Source of the DNA: a virus
Strand: one strand, 5' to 3'
Virus record (IMG/VR): IMGVR_UViG_3300017963_000059
Location: 1 to 56,328 of that record
DNA length: 56,328 nt
Made by a program: the position numbers and the translations under genes. This document shows, piece by piece, positions 8,993 through 17,725 of the stretch. A model generated the notes under the pieces. That model searched no databases. It was not told where the DNA came from and worked only from the letters and a program-made list of their open reading frames with translations. How positions within the stretch are numbered: position 1 is the stretch's first letter; each line of letters opens with the position of its first letter.

Positions 8993-10039
8993 ATGCCAGT
9001 GATCACACCATTATTTGATATCAGGATTAAAGGCAGTGATGCTACTTACCGCATCCCCGCGGTGAAGAGGATCAAGATTTACTCTTCAAGAGACATTACA
9101 CCCGACAGGGCGTTGGTGTCGCTTCCGATGATGAGCGGATTAGATCTCAATACTTTTAAAAAGGATGACGAGGTAACAATCCAATTAGGTCATAAGGAAG
9201 ATTCGTCATTAAAAACAATGTTTCTCGGATATATCACGAAGATCAGTCCCAACCTACCGGTAGAGATTGAATGTAAGGATGTCTGGTCGCGGGTGATGTT
9301 GAGGAAACGTTCATCTGAAAAGAATTATAAATCCCAGAAGTTCACGGCGATAGCGGAGGATCTGATTTCGGATATCAGCGACATCGATGGGATAGGAATA
9401 TTGACAAAGAATAAAGACAATTCCGAATCATTGGTGATGGATGACAACTTTCATGTAGATAAGCAGAGTTATCAAAGGGTGTTCGAATATCTTACTCAAA
9501 GCTCCGGATGGGATTTCTATGTGATTCCGGGAACCAAGACCTTTTATTTCGGACCGGGGTTATACCGTTATGAGCATAAGGAACAAACCGAGACACCGAT
9601 ACTCCGCAGGGGATTGAATATCATCAGGAGTCATTTCAAATGGATAGAGGGAGGCGATTACGACAAGGTTATTGTTTTCACTGCTGATAAGGAATTTAAA
9701 ACCCGGAAAAAGGATTTGACCGGTGAATATACCAGATCGGGAGTAACGAATCCCCAGAAGGTCAAGGAAAGATTCATTCCGGGAGTCAATAAAGAGAAAC
9801 TAAATATCAGGGCGAGGGAAGAATTCGAGAAGCTTAATAACTTTGGATTCGAGGGGAGATTCACAACGTTTGGGCAGTCAAGAGTAATGCATTCAGTGAA
9901 GAGCGTGATTGAGGGAGTGGATCATCGGCATCCGGAGGAGATAGTCTATCCGGAGAAAGTGGTTTATGATTTCGCACCTTATGTTGGTTTTAAAATGGAA
10001 GTTTATCTGGGGACGGATGTCGTCGCGGAGAGCGTATGA
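8993..10039 (+). CDS. Baseplate hub protein (P2 gpD / T4 gp27-like)
   Basis: 348 residues with the late-control gpD layout: an N-terminal beta domain (LVSLPMMSGLDLNTFKKDD, VTIQLGHKED), a second barrel (FLGYITKISPNLPVEIECKD), and a helical middle (YQRVFEYLTQSSGWDFYVIPG). The hub joins the tail tube to the spike. The spike gene lies further down at 13466. It overlaps the gp25-like gene by ATGA. Confidence 0.78.
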   Translation: MPVITPLFDIRIKGSDATYRIPAVKRIKIYSSRDITPDRALVSLPMMSGLDLNTFKKDDEVTIQLGHKEDSSLKTMFLGYITKISPNLPVEIECKDVWSRVMLRKRSSEKNYKSQKFTAIAEDLISDISDIDGIGILTKNKDNSESLVMDDNFHVDKQSYQRVFEYLTQSSGWDFYVIPGTKTFYFGPGLYRYEHKEQTETPILRRGLNIIRSHFKWIEGGDYDKVIVFTADKEFKTRKKDLTGEYTRSGVTNPQKVKERFIPGVNKEKLNIRAREEFEKLNNFGFEGRFTTFGQSRVMHSVKSVIEGVDHRHPEEIVYPEKVVYDFAPYVGFKMEVYLGTDVVAESV

Positions 10040-10422
10040 GTGAGGATGTTTACGGCACAGATTTATTAATGGAAGAGAGCGACCTGGTAGTCAGTGATGA
10101 CGGGAACCTGGAATTGGTCACCGGCATTGACTGCCTGAATCAGGATCTGCTGAACGCTTTTCTGACACCGTATTATTTCTGGGGATTGGATCATCGGCAT
10201 GGTTCCAGATTACAGGAGTTTATTGAAGGAGCTGGAGACGGGCTTTATGCAATTGATTTGAAGCAAGCGATTAACGAGGTTTTCAAGAGCGATCCCCGCG
10301 TCAAAAAAGATTCGCAAAAGGTTTCATTCAATCGTTTAGCTGATGGCATCGAGATAACGGCATCTTATATCCCCATAGGGAGGAATACTCCGGAAGTTAT
10401 TAAATTCAAATTAGGAAATTAG
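10036..10422 (+). CDS. Baseplate wedge protein gp25/gpW-like
   Basis: 128 residues with the gp25-like features: LVTGIDCLNQDLLNAFLTP, the GSRLQEFI motif, a helical segment (DLKQAINEVFKSDPRVK), and a closing beta hairpin. In T4 and P2 this protein starts sheath polymerisation from the baseplate. It is coupled to the hub (ATGA) and followed by the J-like gene, as in P2. Confidence 0.8.
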   Translation: MSEDVYGTDLLMEESDLVVSDDGNLELVTGIDCLNQDLLNAFLTPYYFWGLDHRHGSRLQEFIEGAGDGLYAIDLKQAINEVFKSDPRVKKDSQKVSFNRLADGIEITASYIPIGRNTPEVIKFKLGN

Positions 10423-10424
10423 CT

Positions 10425-10970
10425 ATGGCTCTACCGACGATTAAAAGCCTTGAAGATATCTACAGCAACATGAAGACGAACTTGCAGACCGCTATTCCGA
10501 CCTTGACTAATTGGGGAAAAGGTAGTGTACCGGGGGCTATTCTACGGGTTGTAGCGGCCGGGATAAGGTTATGTTATGTTGTATTGGAGATAATTTATTT
10601 CAATCTCTTCCCCCAGGATGCTGACAGGGAAGGCCTTAAACGCGAATATGAAGAGTGGGGCTTGACTTGGGACGATCCGGATACGGAGGTGGCCAGGAAA
10701 ATAGTTCTAAATAAATACCAGGGAAGCGATGTACTCGGCACTAAGGATTGGTATGAAAATATCATTCTCAACAGTTTCAATACAGTAACAGAGGCGACCT
10801 GTTATCCTAACGCCCGGGGCCCGGGGACGGTCGATCTATATGTGAGGTATAAGAACAGTCCTCTGTTGGATTCGGAAGTTCAAGAGATTCAGGATTACTT
10901 CGACGATACGGACAATCACCCAACGGGAGCGGATATCTATGTTTATACGGCGGAGTTAGAGGCGGTATAA
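10425..10970 (+). CDS. Baseplate J-like wedge protein (short)
   Basis: 181 residues. It starts like gpJ proteins (LEDIYSNMKTNLQTAIPTL) and has the central AGIRLCYVVLEIIYFNLFPQDADREGL segment in two parts, then a domain with NPN-type features (ATCYPNARGPGTVDLYV). P2 gpJ is about 300 residues, so this is a reduced form. No frameshift is visible that would extend it. It forms the wedge with the gpI-like protein that follows (overlapping TAATGG). Confidence 0.72.
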   Translation: MALPTIKSLEDIYSNMKTNLQTAIPTLTNWGKGSVPGAILRVVAAGIRLCYVVLEIIYFNLFPQDADREGLKREYEEWGLTWDDPDTEVARKIVLNKYQGSDVLGTKDWYENIILNSFNTVTEATCYPNARGPGTVDLYVRYKNSPLLDSEVQEIQDYFDDTDNHPTGADIYVYTAELEAV

Positions 10971-12034
10971 TGGCGGACAGGTTTTCACCTAATTTTAATA
11001 TCCTGACAGGGAGACAACCGGTAAAGAGATCTTCGGGAGGGAGCATATTCCGGGAAATAGCCGGTGTGGTTAAGACGGAATTGGACGATTTAATCGCGGC
11101 CATGAATATCGTTTATAACGGCAAAAGGATTACGACCTGCGATGAGGAATTCCTTTTAAAATTCGGCGTTCGGCAGGGATTGCCGATCAATGGCGGTGAA
11201 ACCTATGAAGACTACAGGGAAAGACTGCTTCTTGATTTCAGGAATGTGCCTGAAGGGATAAACGTTCAATCGATATATGATGCGATATTCGCGGTGACGG
11301 ATCCGGATGTTCCGGATATAATCCAGTGGTATCAATACAGGTGGGAATGGCCGGACCCTTATGAAGAACCGGAGCTATTGTATTTCGGGAATAACAGTAT
11401 CGGCGGTAGCTCGACAACGATAGGGACAAATACAAAGGTGGGCTGCAGATTCCAGATTACGGACCCCGGGGCATTGAAGACGGTCAAGGCTTACCTCGAA
11501 GCGGTGGGAGGCGGGGACAGGACGGCATATTGCGCTATCTATGATGATAATGCCGGAGCTCCCAATGATAAAGTAGCGGATGCCCAGGCGACGGTAACGG
11601 TCAATGATGCCGGATGGTATGAATTCAGTTTTGACAGCGAAGCTTTAACGGAAAATGATTACTACTGGCTGACTATCGATTTAAGCGGTGGTTCGTGGAA
11701 TATCTATTACGATACGGGCAGCGCCAACCAAGCGGCTTATAATACGGATACTCCGCCTCCGGAAGATCCATTCGGCGCGGTAGCCGGATATAACACCTTC
11801 GACATGTCAATATTCGCTGTTTATGTGGAGAGACATCCGGATTATGAAGCGAAGAATTGGTGCAATTCGATTCAAACCAGATTTACGGTTTCGGCGGTAT
11901 TGATATATGCTCCGAGCTCCGGAGAGCTTGATACGATAGAAGCGAATGTGATTCAGGTCAAGCCTGCGCATATGATGGTTCGAATAGTACAGACACGTCC
12001 CGAAGGACATGATTTATTAAGGGAGATATTATAA
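10970..12034 (+). CDS. gpI-like baseplate/tail protein with inserted beta-sandwich
   Basis: 354 residues. Residues 1-125 are gpI-like wedge sequence (FLLKFGVRQGLPINGGETY, EDYRERLLLDFRN). From about 140 to 285 there is an inserted beta-sandwich domain (GCRFQITDPGALKTVKAYLE ... GWYEFSFDSEALTENDYYW) resembling carbohydrate-binding modules of secreted proteins. The wedge-like sequence resumes at about 290 (NWCNSIQTRFTVSAVLIYA, KPAHMMVRIV). The insertion may help bind the host surface. This is inference from domain pattern. Confidence 0.62.
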   Translation: MADRFSPNFNILTGRQPVKRSSGGSIFREIAGVVKTELDDLIAAMNIVYNGKRITTCDEEFLLKFGVRQGLPINGGETYEDYRERLLLDFRNVPEGINVQSIYDAIFAVTDPDVPDIIQWYQYRWEWPDPYEEPELLYFGNNSIGGSSTTIGTNTKVGCRFQITDPGALKTVKAYLEAVGGGDRTAYCAIYDDNAGAPNDKVADAQATVTVNDAGWYEFSFDSEALTENDYYWLTIDLSGGSWNIYYDTGSANQAAYNTDTPPPEDPFGAVAGYNTFDMSIFAVYVERHPDYEAKNWCNSIQTRFTVSAVLIYAPSSGELDTIEANVIQVKPAHMMVRIVQTRPEGHDLLREIL

Positions 12035-12035
12035 T

Positions 12036-12827
12036 ATGCCAGAATTTTGGAATTTTAATAATGCCAATTGCGTAGACGACCAGATTTACCATGAAGACCT
12101 GATGACGGCTTTTGATGGATTAAACGATCAAGCTAAGAATATCCTGAAGCATCTGTTGGCGCCTTGTATCATAGAGGGTTTCGTCGTCTATGATCCTTCG
12201 GGGAGTACGGTCAAGATTGCCAACGATCCGGATACGCCGACTTCGGGCGGGGTTGCTTATGATGAAGATGGCGATGTCATTATAGCCCTGGATCCAATAG
12301 TCAACATTCAGGTAGATACAACCAACGCGGCTATTAATTATGTCTGTGTCCGTCATACGACGCAGGAAAACGGAAACAGGGTGGCATATAAAACAGGGGT
12401 TAATTGGCCATCCCGGGTTAGCGATTACTATGAGGTAGTAGTCAGGACGGAAGCGCAGGGAATACTGGCCGGCGACGTTTGCCTTGCTACTACTACCGGC
12501 AACGGGACTACGGTGACTATTTCGACAGCGGACAGAACCACTCCGGATTATTCAGGCAGTTCGGATACGACAGGACCATCGAAAGTTACTGGGGTTGCCG
12601 TAACAACCGGAGTAGAAACCGGGAAGATAAACTCGGATATCCTGGCTGAGTTTGCTTTTGTAGATGATCCCCTGAGGTGTTGGATTAAAGTGGAGTGGGT
12701 CGATGTGACGGATCCTTCGGGAATACTCGGATATGAAATAGCGTTAGTTCCTCTCGATGATAGTTCTGATGAAAATATCGATGAGGTAGAGGTATTTACG
12801 ATGACCTATGACCAAGATGCGGCTTAG
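12036..12827 (+). CDS. Tail fibre/baseplate adhesin, N-terminal part (FN3 domain truncated)
   Basis: 263 residues. The first 165 look like a fibre-attachment region (FDGLNDQAKNILKHLLAPC; repeated beta strands). From about 180 a fibronectin-III-like domain begins (GPSKVTGVAVTTG ... GILGYEIALVPLDDS) but stops after its first strands at a TAG. The missing second half of such a domain is found at the start of the gene at 13013, so the original gene may have been interrupted (see findings). The stop overlaps a strong ribosome site TAGGAGGT. Confidence 0.6.
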   Translation: MPEFWNFNNANCVDDQIYHEDLMTAFDGLNDQAKNILKHLLAPCIIEGFVVYDPSGSTVKIANDPDTPTSGGVAYDEDGDVIIALDPIVNIQVDTTNAAINYVCVRHTTQENGNRVAYKTGVNWPSRVSDYYEVVVRTEAQGILAGDVCLATTTGNGTTVTISTADRTTPDYSGSSDTTGPSKVTGVAVTTGVETGKINSDILAEFAFVDDPLRCWIKVEWVDVTDPSGILGYEIALVPLDDSSDENIDEVEVFTMTYDQDAA

Positions 12828-12838
12828 GAGGTATTGAG

Positions 12839-13006
12839 TTGAGCAAGAAAAGATTCTGGAGGGTCGTTTTTAATGATCCTGAGGTAAGTGCCGGATTAAA
12901 AGATAAGGATTCGGCTCTGGTGATAATGAATACAATTCCGGAAGCGGAATATATACTCAATATCAATTCCGGAAAGAAGATATTCAAACATAGTAAAAGG
13001 AAGTAA
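12839..13006 (+). CDS. Small basic protein between two FN3 halves
   Basis: 55 codons from a TTG 6 bases after TAGGAGGTA, ending just before the ATG at 13013. The product is basic and starts (M)SKKRFWRVVFNDPEV with a Lys/Arg-rich end (KHSKRK). No recognised family. Its place between the two halves of an apparent FN3 domain makes it a candidate inserted gene. Too short to assign a function. Confidence 0.5.
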   Translation: MSKKRFWRVVFNDPEVSAGLKDKDSALVIMNTIPEAEYILNINSGKKIFKHSKRK

Positions 13007-13012
13007 CCAGAT

Positions 13013-13459
13013 ATGGCACAAGAGGTAGTTAAAAATAAAAGGATTATTCATGGCCAGCTTCCGGGTTTGAGGGCTAATGTATATGTCAGGGCTATCGATG
13101 GCAACGGCAATAAGGGGGGGTGGAGCGAACCAGTAGAGGTCACTGCTGGAATGACCGGGCGCAGCCAATTGACAATGAGTGGAAGCCTGACTCTTGCTGC
13201 AGCGGCTCAGGGCGTTCGGGTATCATGGGATTCGGTGAGCGGGGCTTTCGGTTATATCGTGTTTGCCAATATCAATAATTTCAATTATCCGGATGTGGAT
13301 ACAATTGATGATATCTTCTATCAGGGCCGGTCAAGGAACATAATTATCCCGGTAGAGAGCGGCGATTCGGTCAAGGTCAGGGTTATGTGCTATGACGCTA
13401 TAGGATGGCGGTCATCTGATTACATTCAAGGAACGCAAACTTCGGGGACGCCGGCGTAG
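13013..13459 (+). CDS. FN3-type tail protein (begins with second half of an FN3 domain)
   Basis: 148 residues. The start reads as the last strands of an FN3 domain (IHGQLPGLRANVYVRAIDG, NKGGWSEPVEV). A second, complete domain follows (LTLAAAAQGVRVSWDSVSG ... DSVKVRVMCYDAIGWRSS). Such Ig-like domains decorate tail fibres and baseplates and bind weakly to surfaces. The ATG lacks a strong ribosome site (AAGGAAGTAACC is 10 bases off). It could be the C-terminal part of the protein encoded at 12036, now translated separately. Confidence 0.6.
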   Translation: MAQEVVKNKRIIHGQLPGLRANVYVRAIDGNGNKGGWSEPVEVTAGMTGRSQLTMSGSLTLAAAAQGVRVSWDSVSGAFGYIVFANINNFNYPDVDTIDDIFYQGRSRNIIIPVESGDSVKVRVMCYDAIGWRSSDYIQGTQTSGTPA

Positions 13460-13465
13460 TAGGCT

Positions 13466-13963
13466 ATGAAAGAGGGAATTAAAAAGCTCAAAAAAGTAAT
13501 CACCGAGGAAGGTGGAAAAACCGTCGTAGCGACAGTGGAGGCGTATGATAGCCAGCTGTTGACTTGCGATGTGGTCTTCGAGGGAGAAGATATCATCCGG
13601 GAAAAGATTCCGCTGAGGATTTTTAATGACGAGGATGGATTGGGGGTAGCCTTTGTACCGTCGGTTGATTCTGAAGTCCTCGTTACATTTATCGGCGATA
13701 ATGAAAACCAGCCGCAGGTGATTAAGGTTCAAAAATGGGATTATACGATATTAAAAAGATCGGGGCTTGAAATCATCATCGATAAGGAGAATAATATTTC
13801 AGCGACTACGAATGGCAAGCTAACCGTTAAAGCTGATAAGTTTATAGTTATGAATAATGAATCTCAGAATTCAAGGGTGGTTACCACTCAGTGTTTATGT
13901 CCTTTTACGGGTAGTCCCCATATGCAGGGAAGTATAAGTGTTTTTGCGGAGGGTCCTGTTTAA
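13466..13963 (+). CDS. Baseplate spike protein (gpV-like)
   Basis: 165 residues. An OB-fold-like N-terminus (TVVATVEAYDSQLLTCDVVF; GVAFVPSVDSEVLVTFIGDN) is followed by a short repeat-like segment (NISATTNGKLTVKADKFIV) and a terminal CLCPFTGSPHMQG motif. This fits the membrane-piercing spike that caps the hub. The motif near the end resembles the metal-binding tips of small spikes or PAAR-like ends. In P2 the spike is near the start of the baseplate cluster; here it comes after the fibres. Confidence 0.7.
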   Translation: MKEGIKKLKKVITEEGGKTVVATVEAYDSQLLTCDVVFEGEDIIREKIPLRIFNDEDGLGVAFVPSVDSEVLVTFIGDNENQPQVIKVQKWDYTILKRSGLEIIIDKENNISATTNGKLTVKADKFIVMNNESQNSRVVTTQCLCPFTGSPHMQGSISVFAEGPV

Positions 13964-14211
13964 TGTCAATGAATAAGGATAGGCTCGGTACTAAGATGCA
14001 TGAGGCGGTTCAGAGAGTTCAGCGCGGACAGGGAACAGGTCCGGATGATGATATCGGCCTGAAGGTCTGGAAAGAGATTGCAGGTGAGATTATTAATGAA
14101 ATCAAACAGCATGCTACTATTGCATCTTTGGACACTACATCGATTCCAGCAGGCCAGGGACCGCATCAGCATAGTCCGGTAACTAATCAAACGACGGGGA
14201 AGATATCATAA
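13963..14211 (+). CDS. Small tail protein, unknown
   Basis: 82 residues, overlapping the spike stop by one base. A helical N-terminal half (LGTKMHEAVQRVQRGQG; IAGEIINEIKQ type) ends in a His/Gly-rich tail (GQGPHQHSPVTNQ). The His-rich end may contribute to a metal-bound spike tip together with the previous gene, but this is a guess. No recognised family. Confidence 0.5.
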   Translation: MSMNKDRLGTKMHEAVQRVQRGQGTGPDDDIGLKVWKEIAGEIINEIKQHATIASLDTTSIPAGQGPHQHSPVTNQTTGKIS

Positions 14212-14229
14212 TGATAGAAGGGGAACTCA

Positions 14230-14448
14230 ATGTCAGAATTTGATCCGGAAAAATGTACTATAGGAGCTAAATTAACACAAGCCTTTAAAGACCAGACCGG
14301 TACTCTGAAGATAATTAAGGATGGCGTTGAGAGACAGAATGGGAGAGTCAGAGCTATTGAAAAATGGATGTGGGCGTTAAGCGGAGCTATTGGAATATTG
14401 ACGATAAAAGGAATTTTTAACTTTGCAGTTGAGGTGTTAAGAAAATGA
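14230..14448 (+). CDS. Small membrane protein, XhlA/holin-accessory-like
   Basis: 72 residues: an amphipathic helix (IIKDGVERQNGRVRAIEKW) followed by one membrane segment near the C-terminus (MWALSGAIGILTIKGIFNF). This arrangement is seen in haemolysin XhlA-type proteins that help phage lysis. It opens the lysis/cargo cluster and overlaps the next ATG (AAAATGAA). The assignment rests on topology only. Confidence 0.5.
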   Translation: MSEFDPEKCTIGAKLTQAFKDQTGTLKIIKDGVERQNGRVRAIEKWMWALSGAIGILTIKGIFNFAVEVLRK

Positions 14449-16169
14449 AAAAGAATTATTTAATCATTTTAATCGCTGTGCTAATGATAGTATTGGCACT
14501 GGCGGGCAATTCGTTTGCCTGGAAGTATAACCATATCAGGACGTCGGCGCTTTGCTATTCTCTGACTGATGTGATCGGGGCTGACTTTGTGGGGCGACAT
14601 TATGACATCGCTATCAATCCGTCAGGAGCAAATTTTACGGCAGTGAAAGCCGCAGACCCGGAAACAAAATGTTTATTGTATATAACAATGTCTTCATTGA
14701 GGGGCGGCGACCATGATTTGATTCAACAGTTTTGTGATGAGAGGGGATACGATTCGGACAAGATGTATCTATGGGCGGAGAATGATGTCTGTGTGGCATC
14801 GATTGCTCCTGCCGGATCTCCATGTACTGGAGGTGCTACCTGCACTGATTCGGGAGAACGACTAAGCGTCTGCGGATGGAACTCATATCGAAATCAACCG
14901 GATTTTAGATACCAAGGAATGTGGGAATACTATTGGTATAAATATAAGATTAAAATGGGTAGTCAATACGATGGTGTTTATGAAGATGAATGTACGTTCT
15001 ACTATCATCCGATATGGGATTATTATTCTCCAATGATGTGCTATCCTATGAAGCCGGATAAATGGACACAAGGATCAGCAAGTGATATCAGGGGTTGGGA
15101 AGGTTATTCACATGATGCCATCCGTGATAGTCTACTTAATTTAAAACAAAATGAGTGGCTACCCTCACTAATGGACTCAATGAAGACTCATAACAAATTA
15201 CGTTTCACAAATCCCGCGGCCTATGGGATTTGTGGAAGCGATGTTATCGATGATGTTGTATTGACCGGAACCGGTGTTTCTCTTGGTGAGGGAATGCATC
15301 TAAGGCCGACAGCTACCGGATTTCATCAAGCCGCCTGGGATGTAATGGATTTTATAAATGGTTCAAGCGGATATGCAATAGTCTGGACTGAGATAATGAG
15401 TGCCGATTCGGTAGCTTTGGGCAGTTGGAATAGATGCTTAATGGAGCGGCTGGGCTGGTATTACATGAAAGGGAATGTAAATAACTTCTATTTCATGGTT
15501 ACCGGCAATGAGGTCTGGTTAAGACATAATGATTATCAGGCTAAGGATAGTACATATAAGTGGCTACCGGCGTTTGAATTTGATATAGGTCAACCTCTTG
15601 GAGATATGTATACCGCACAATCGGGGACAGACGGCGCGGGACAGTCTTATACTTTGAGAGCGCGTGATTTCAGTAATTCAATTGTCCTTTATCGCGGGGC
15701 AAACGGCAGTAACTATAGTGATCAGTCGGCTATCGTTTACGAGCTTGATGGTGATTACAGATTACTTCAATATGATGGAGCTCTGGGGGAGACAGTAACC
15801 TCGGCCTCAATTAGAAACTGCGAGACCGTGATATGCGTTCCGGACTCGACCATTCCCCAACAGTTTAATGTTGATATAGATATGCGGCCGATGCAACTCG
15901 GGGTCCTCTACGATGGATGGATTAAAAATCTTAATATTGATACAACCTCAGCTGATGTGACGGTCTATATCGATACACCGGATAGCACGTTTGTGATATT
16001 GAAAAAGACGGTAAAAGATATGGCTCCCGGGTTTGAAGGAATTAGCAGGCACTGGCGGTCCGTTAGTGTTGAATATGGGCAGCAATACAGATTCAGGGCA
16101 TATAGTTATGACGGGGGATTAGTTACAGATTCGACGGCATTCTCGATTGGAGTTGAAAAGGAATATTGA
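14445..16169 (+). CDS. Secreted glycoside-hydrolase-like TIM-barrel protein
   Basis: 574 residues with a clear signal peptide (KK + hydrophobic residues 4-20, cleavage near NSFA/WKY). The body resembles putative bacterial glycosyl hydrolases of the GH114/GHL type: a conserved-looking acidic pair in YDGVYEDECTFYYHP (possible catalytic residues), a YQGMWEYYWYKY segment, then a C-terminal module with RARDFSNSIVLYRGANG, similar to the beta domain closing such enzymes. Phage fibres and endolysins normally lack signal peptides, so this protein is likely exported by the host cell. It may trim a surface polysaccharide, but the substrate is unknown. Coupled to the DUF362 gene. Confidence 0.5.
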   Translation: MKKNYLIILIAVLMIVLALAGNSFAWKYNHIRTSALCYSLTDVIGADFVGRHYDIAINPSGANFTAVKAADPETKCLLYITMSSLRGGDHDLIQQFCDERGYDSDKMYLWAENDVCVASIAPAGSPCTGGATCTDSGERLSVCGWNSYRNQPDFRYQGMWEYYWYKYKIKMGSQYDGVYEDECTFYYHPIWDYYSPMMCYPMKPDKWTQGSASDIRGWEGYSHDAIRDSLLNLKQNEWLPSLMDSMKTHNKLRFTNPAAYGICGSDVIDDVVLTGTGVSLGEGMHLRPTATGFHQAAWDVMDFINGSSGYAIVWTEIMSADSVALGSWNRCLMERLGWYYMKGNVNNFYFMVTGNEVWLRHNDYQAKDSTYKWLPAFEFDIGQPLGDMYTAQSGTDGAGQSYTLRARDFSNSIVLYRGANGSNYSDQSAIVYELDGDYRLLQYDGALGETVTSASIRNCETVICVPDSTIPQQFNVDIDMRPMQLGVLYDGWIKNLNIDTTSADVTVYIDTPDSTFVILKKTVKDMAPGFEGISRHWRSVSVEYGQQYRFRAYSYDGGLVTDSTAFSIGVEKEY

Positions 16170-17725
16170 AGAAATTTTTCACTAAAAATTGGCACTGGAT
16201 CATAGGAATAAGTTCCACGGTTTGGTTATTATTACGTACCGGGACCAATCCTAAGAGGGCAGTATATCCCTGTCAGAGAGCAGCCGCTCAAGCTTCTTTT
16301 AGTTGGTTATCTTCGCTGATATCTTTCTCACTAATTGGTATATTTATTAAGAAGAATATCAGACATTTTAGATATGCCATTCCGTTAATGGCTATATTTG
16401 GTGTTTTTATTACGTTTAACTACAATGCAATAGCTACCTACGTTCAAAAAAACATCCTATTAACCTACGATTACGTTGATGACGAATTATATTGCGGTGA
16501 TCGTAGTTTAATTCGACTGCCAACTTGGGAAGTTGAGAATCCAATATCAAAAATCATATGTATTGATTCCGTTTCCCACAATTCTTATTCATGTGCCGCG
16601 GGTGATTCTTCTGTTCCGGACAGTCATCTGGTGGATCCCGGGATCGATACATTGATCCTCTGGTTAGAACAGAAGGCTGGGATATACTTTTATAAGACTT
16701 TCCTGCATCCGGAAGGGATCGTCGCATCAAATTCGATTGTCGTGATCAAGCCCAATTTCATCGGACCACGACGTACAGGAACGAATACGGATCGCATTAA
16801 AGGATTAATCTGGAGGATCCTGCAACATCCTAATGGATTCACCGGGGAAATAATAATATGTGAAAACAATCAGATGTTCGAAACCTTGGATGGGAATGAA
16901 AATAATTCTGAAGATACTTTGCAATCAATCCTCGACGTTATTAATACTTTCAATGCCAAAGGATATCCGGTCAACGGATATGAATGGCGTATTATCCGCG
17001 GTGAAACTGTAGATGAATATGATCAGGGTGATTTTGATGACGGATATATCTATAATGACGTAACTAAAATAACTTATCCGAAATTCCAGACGCCGGCGCT
17101 CGGTTTGTATTGTTCTATGCGTTTCGGAATCTATGATGACATTTCCGAAGCCTATGACGAGGATCGATTGGTTATTATCGATATGCCGATATTAAAAGAT
17201 CATGGCTGGGCAGGGGCCACCATTGCCGTTAAGAATTGGGTAGGTTTATTATCTAATTTTGATACCCTTGCTAATGGAGACACTGTTGATTTCGTCACCA
17301 TAACAGGTCCGGGGGTGCGTTATGGGGAGTTCGTCGATTCCATGCACTATAAATTATACTGGAGTGATTATGCGTTAATTGCGCGGATCATGGATTATGT
17401 TTATCCGGATCTCTGCATCGTTGATGCTACATGGATTAATACGCTCGGGCCTATTGCTCCGGGGCATGCTACGGAATGCCGCCTGTTATTCGCATCGACC
17501 GATCCGGTGGCGGTTTCCTGGTATGCAGCAAAATTCGCATTGACTCCAATTGCGGAGAGACCGCTATTTACAAATCCGGATATCAATAATGGTGATAGCT
17601 CTTATGGTGCCAATCTCCCGAGATGGTGTTCATATCTGCAGTCTGCAGGCAAGCCGGTTACTATGGACTCATCGGAAATATCGGTTTATAGCAGGAATCC
17701 GAAAGTTATAGGAGTAAGGAAGTAA
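16166..17725 (+). CDS. DUF362 domain protein with N-terminal membrane segments
   Basis: 519 residues from a TTG overlapping the previous stop (ATTGA). The first 95 residues have about three hydrophobic segments (WHWIIGISSTVWLLL; FSWLSSLISFSLIGIFI; RYAIPLMAIFGVFITF). The rest is a DUF362 domain: IVVIKPNFIGPRR, LVIIDMPILKDHGWAGATI followed by VKNWVG, and STDPVAVSWYAAKF near the end. DUF362 proteins are known from environmental bacteria and archaea, often linked to iron-sulphur or redox genes, but the reaction is unknown. The usual Cys-rich ferredoxin part is absent. It is very unusual in a phage and lies between two exported proteins next to lysis genes. Confidence 0.68.
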   Translation: MKKFFTKNWHWIIGISSTVWLLLRTGTNPKRAVYPCQRAAAQASFSWLSSLISFSLIGIFIKKNIRHFRYAIPLMAIFGVFITFNYNAIATYVQKNILLTYDYVDDELYCGDRSLIRLPTWEVENPISKIICIDSVSHNSYSCAAGDSSVPDSHLVDPGIDTLILWLEQKAGIYFYKTFLHPEGIVASNSIVVIKPNFIGPRRTGTNTDRIKGLIWRILQHPNGFTGEIIICENNQMFETLDGNENNSEDTLQSILDVINTFNAKGYPVNGYEWRIIRGETVDEYDQGDFDDGYIYNDVTKITYPKFQTPALGLYCSMRFGIYDDISEAYDEDRLVIIDMPILKDHGWAGATIAVKNWVGLLSNFDTLANGDTVDFVTITGPGVRYGEFVDSMHYKLYWSDYALIARIMDYVYPDLCIVDATWINTLGPIAPGHATECRLLFASTDPVAVSWYAAKFALTPIAERPLFTNPDINNGDSSYGANLPRWCSYLQSAGKPVTMDSSEISVYSRNPKVIGVRK

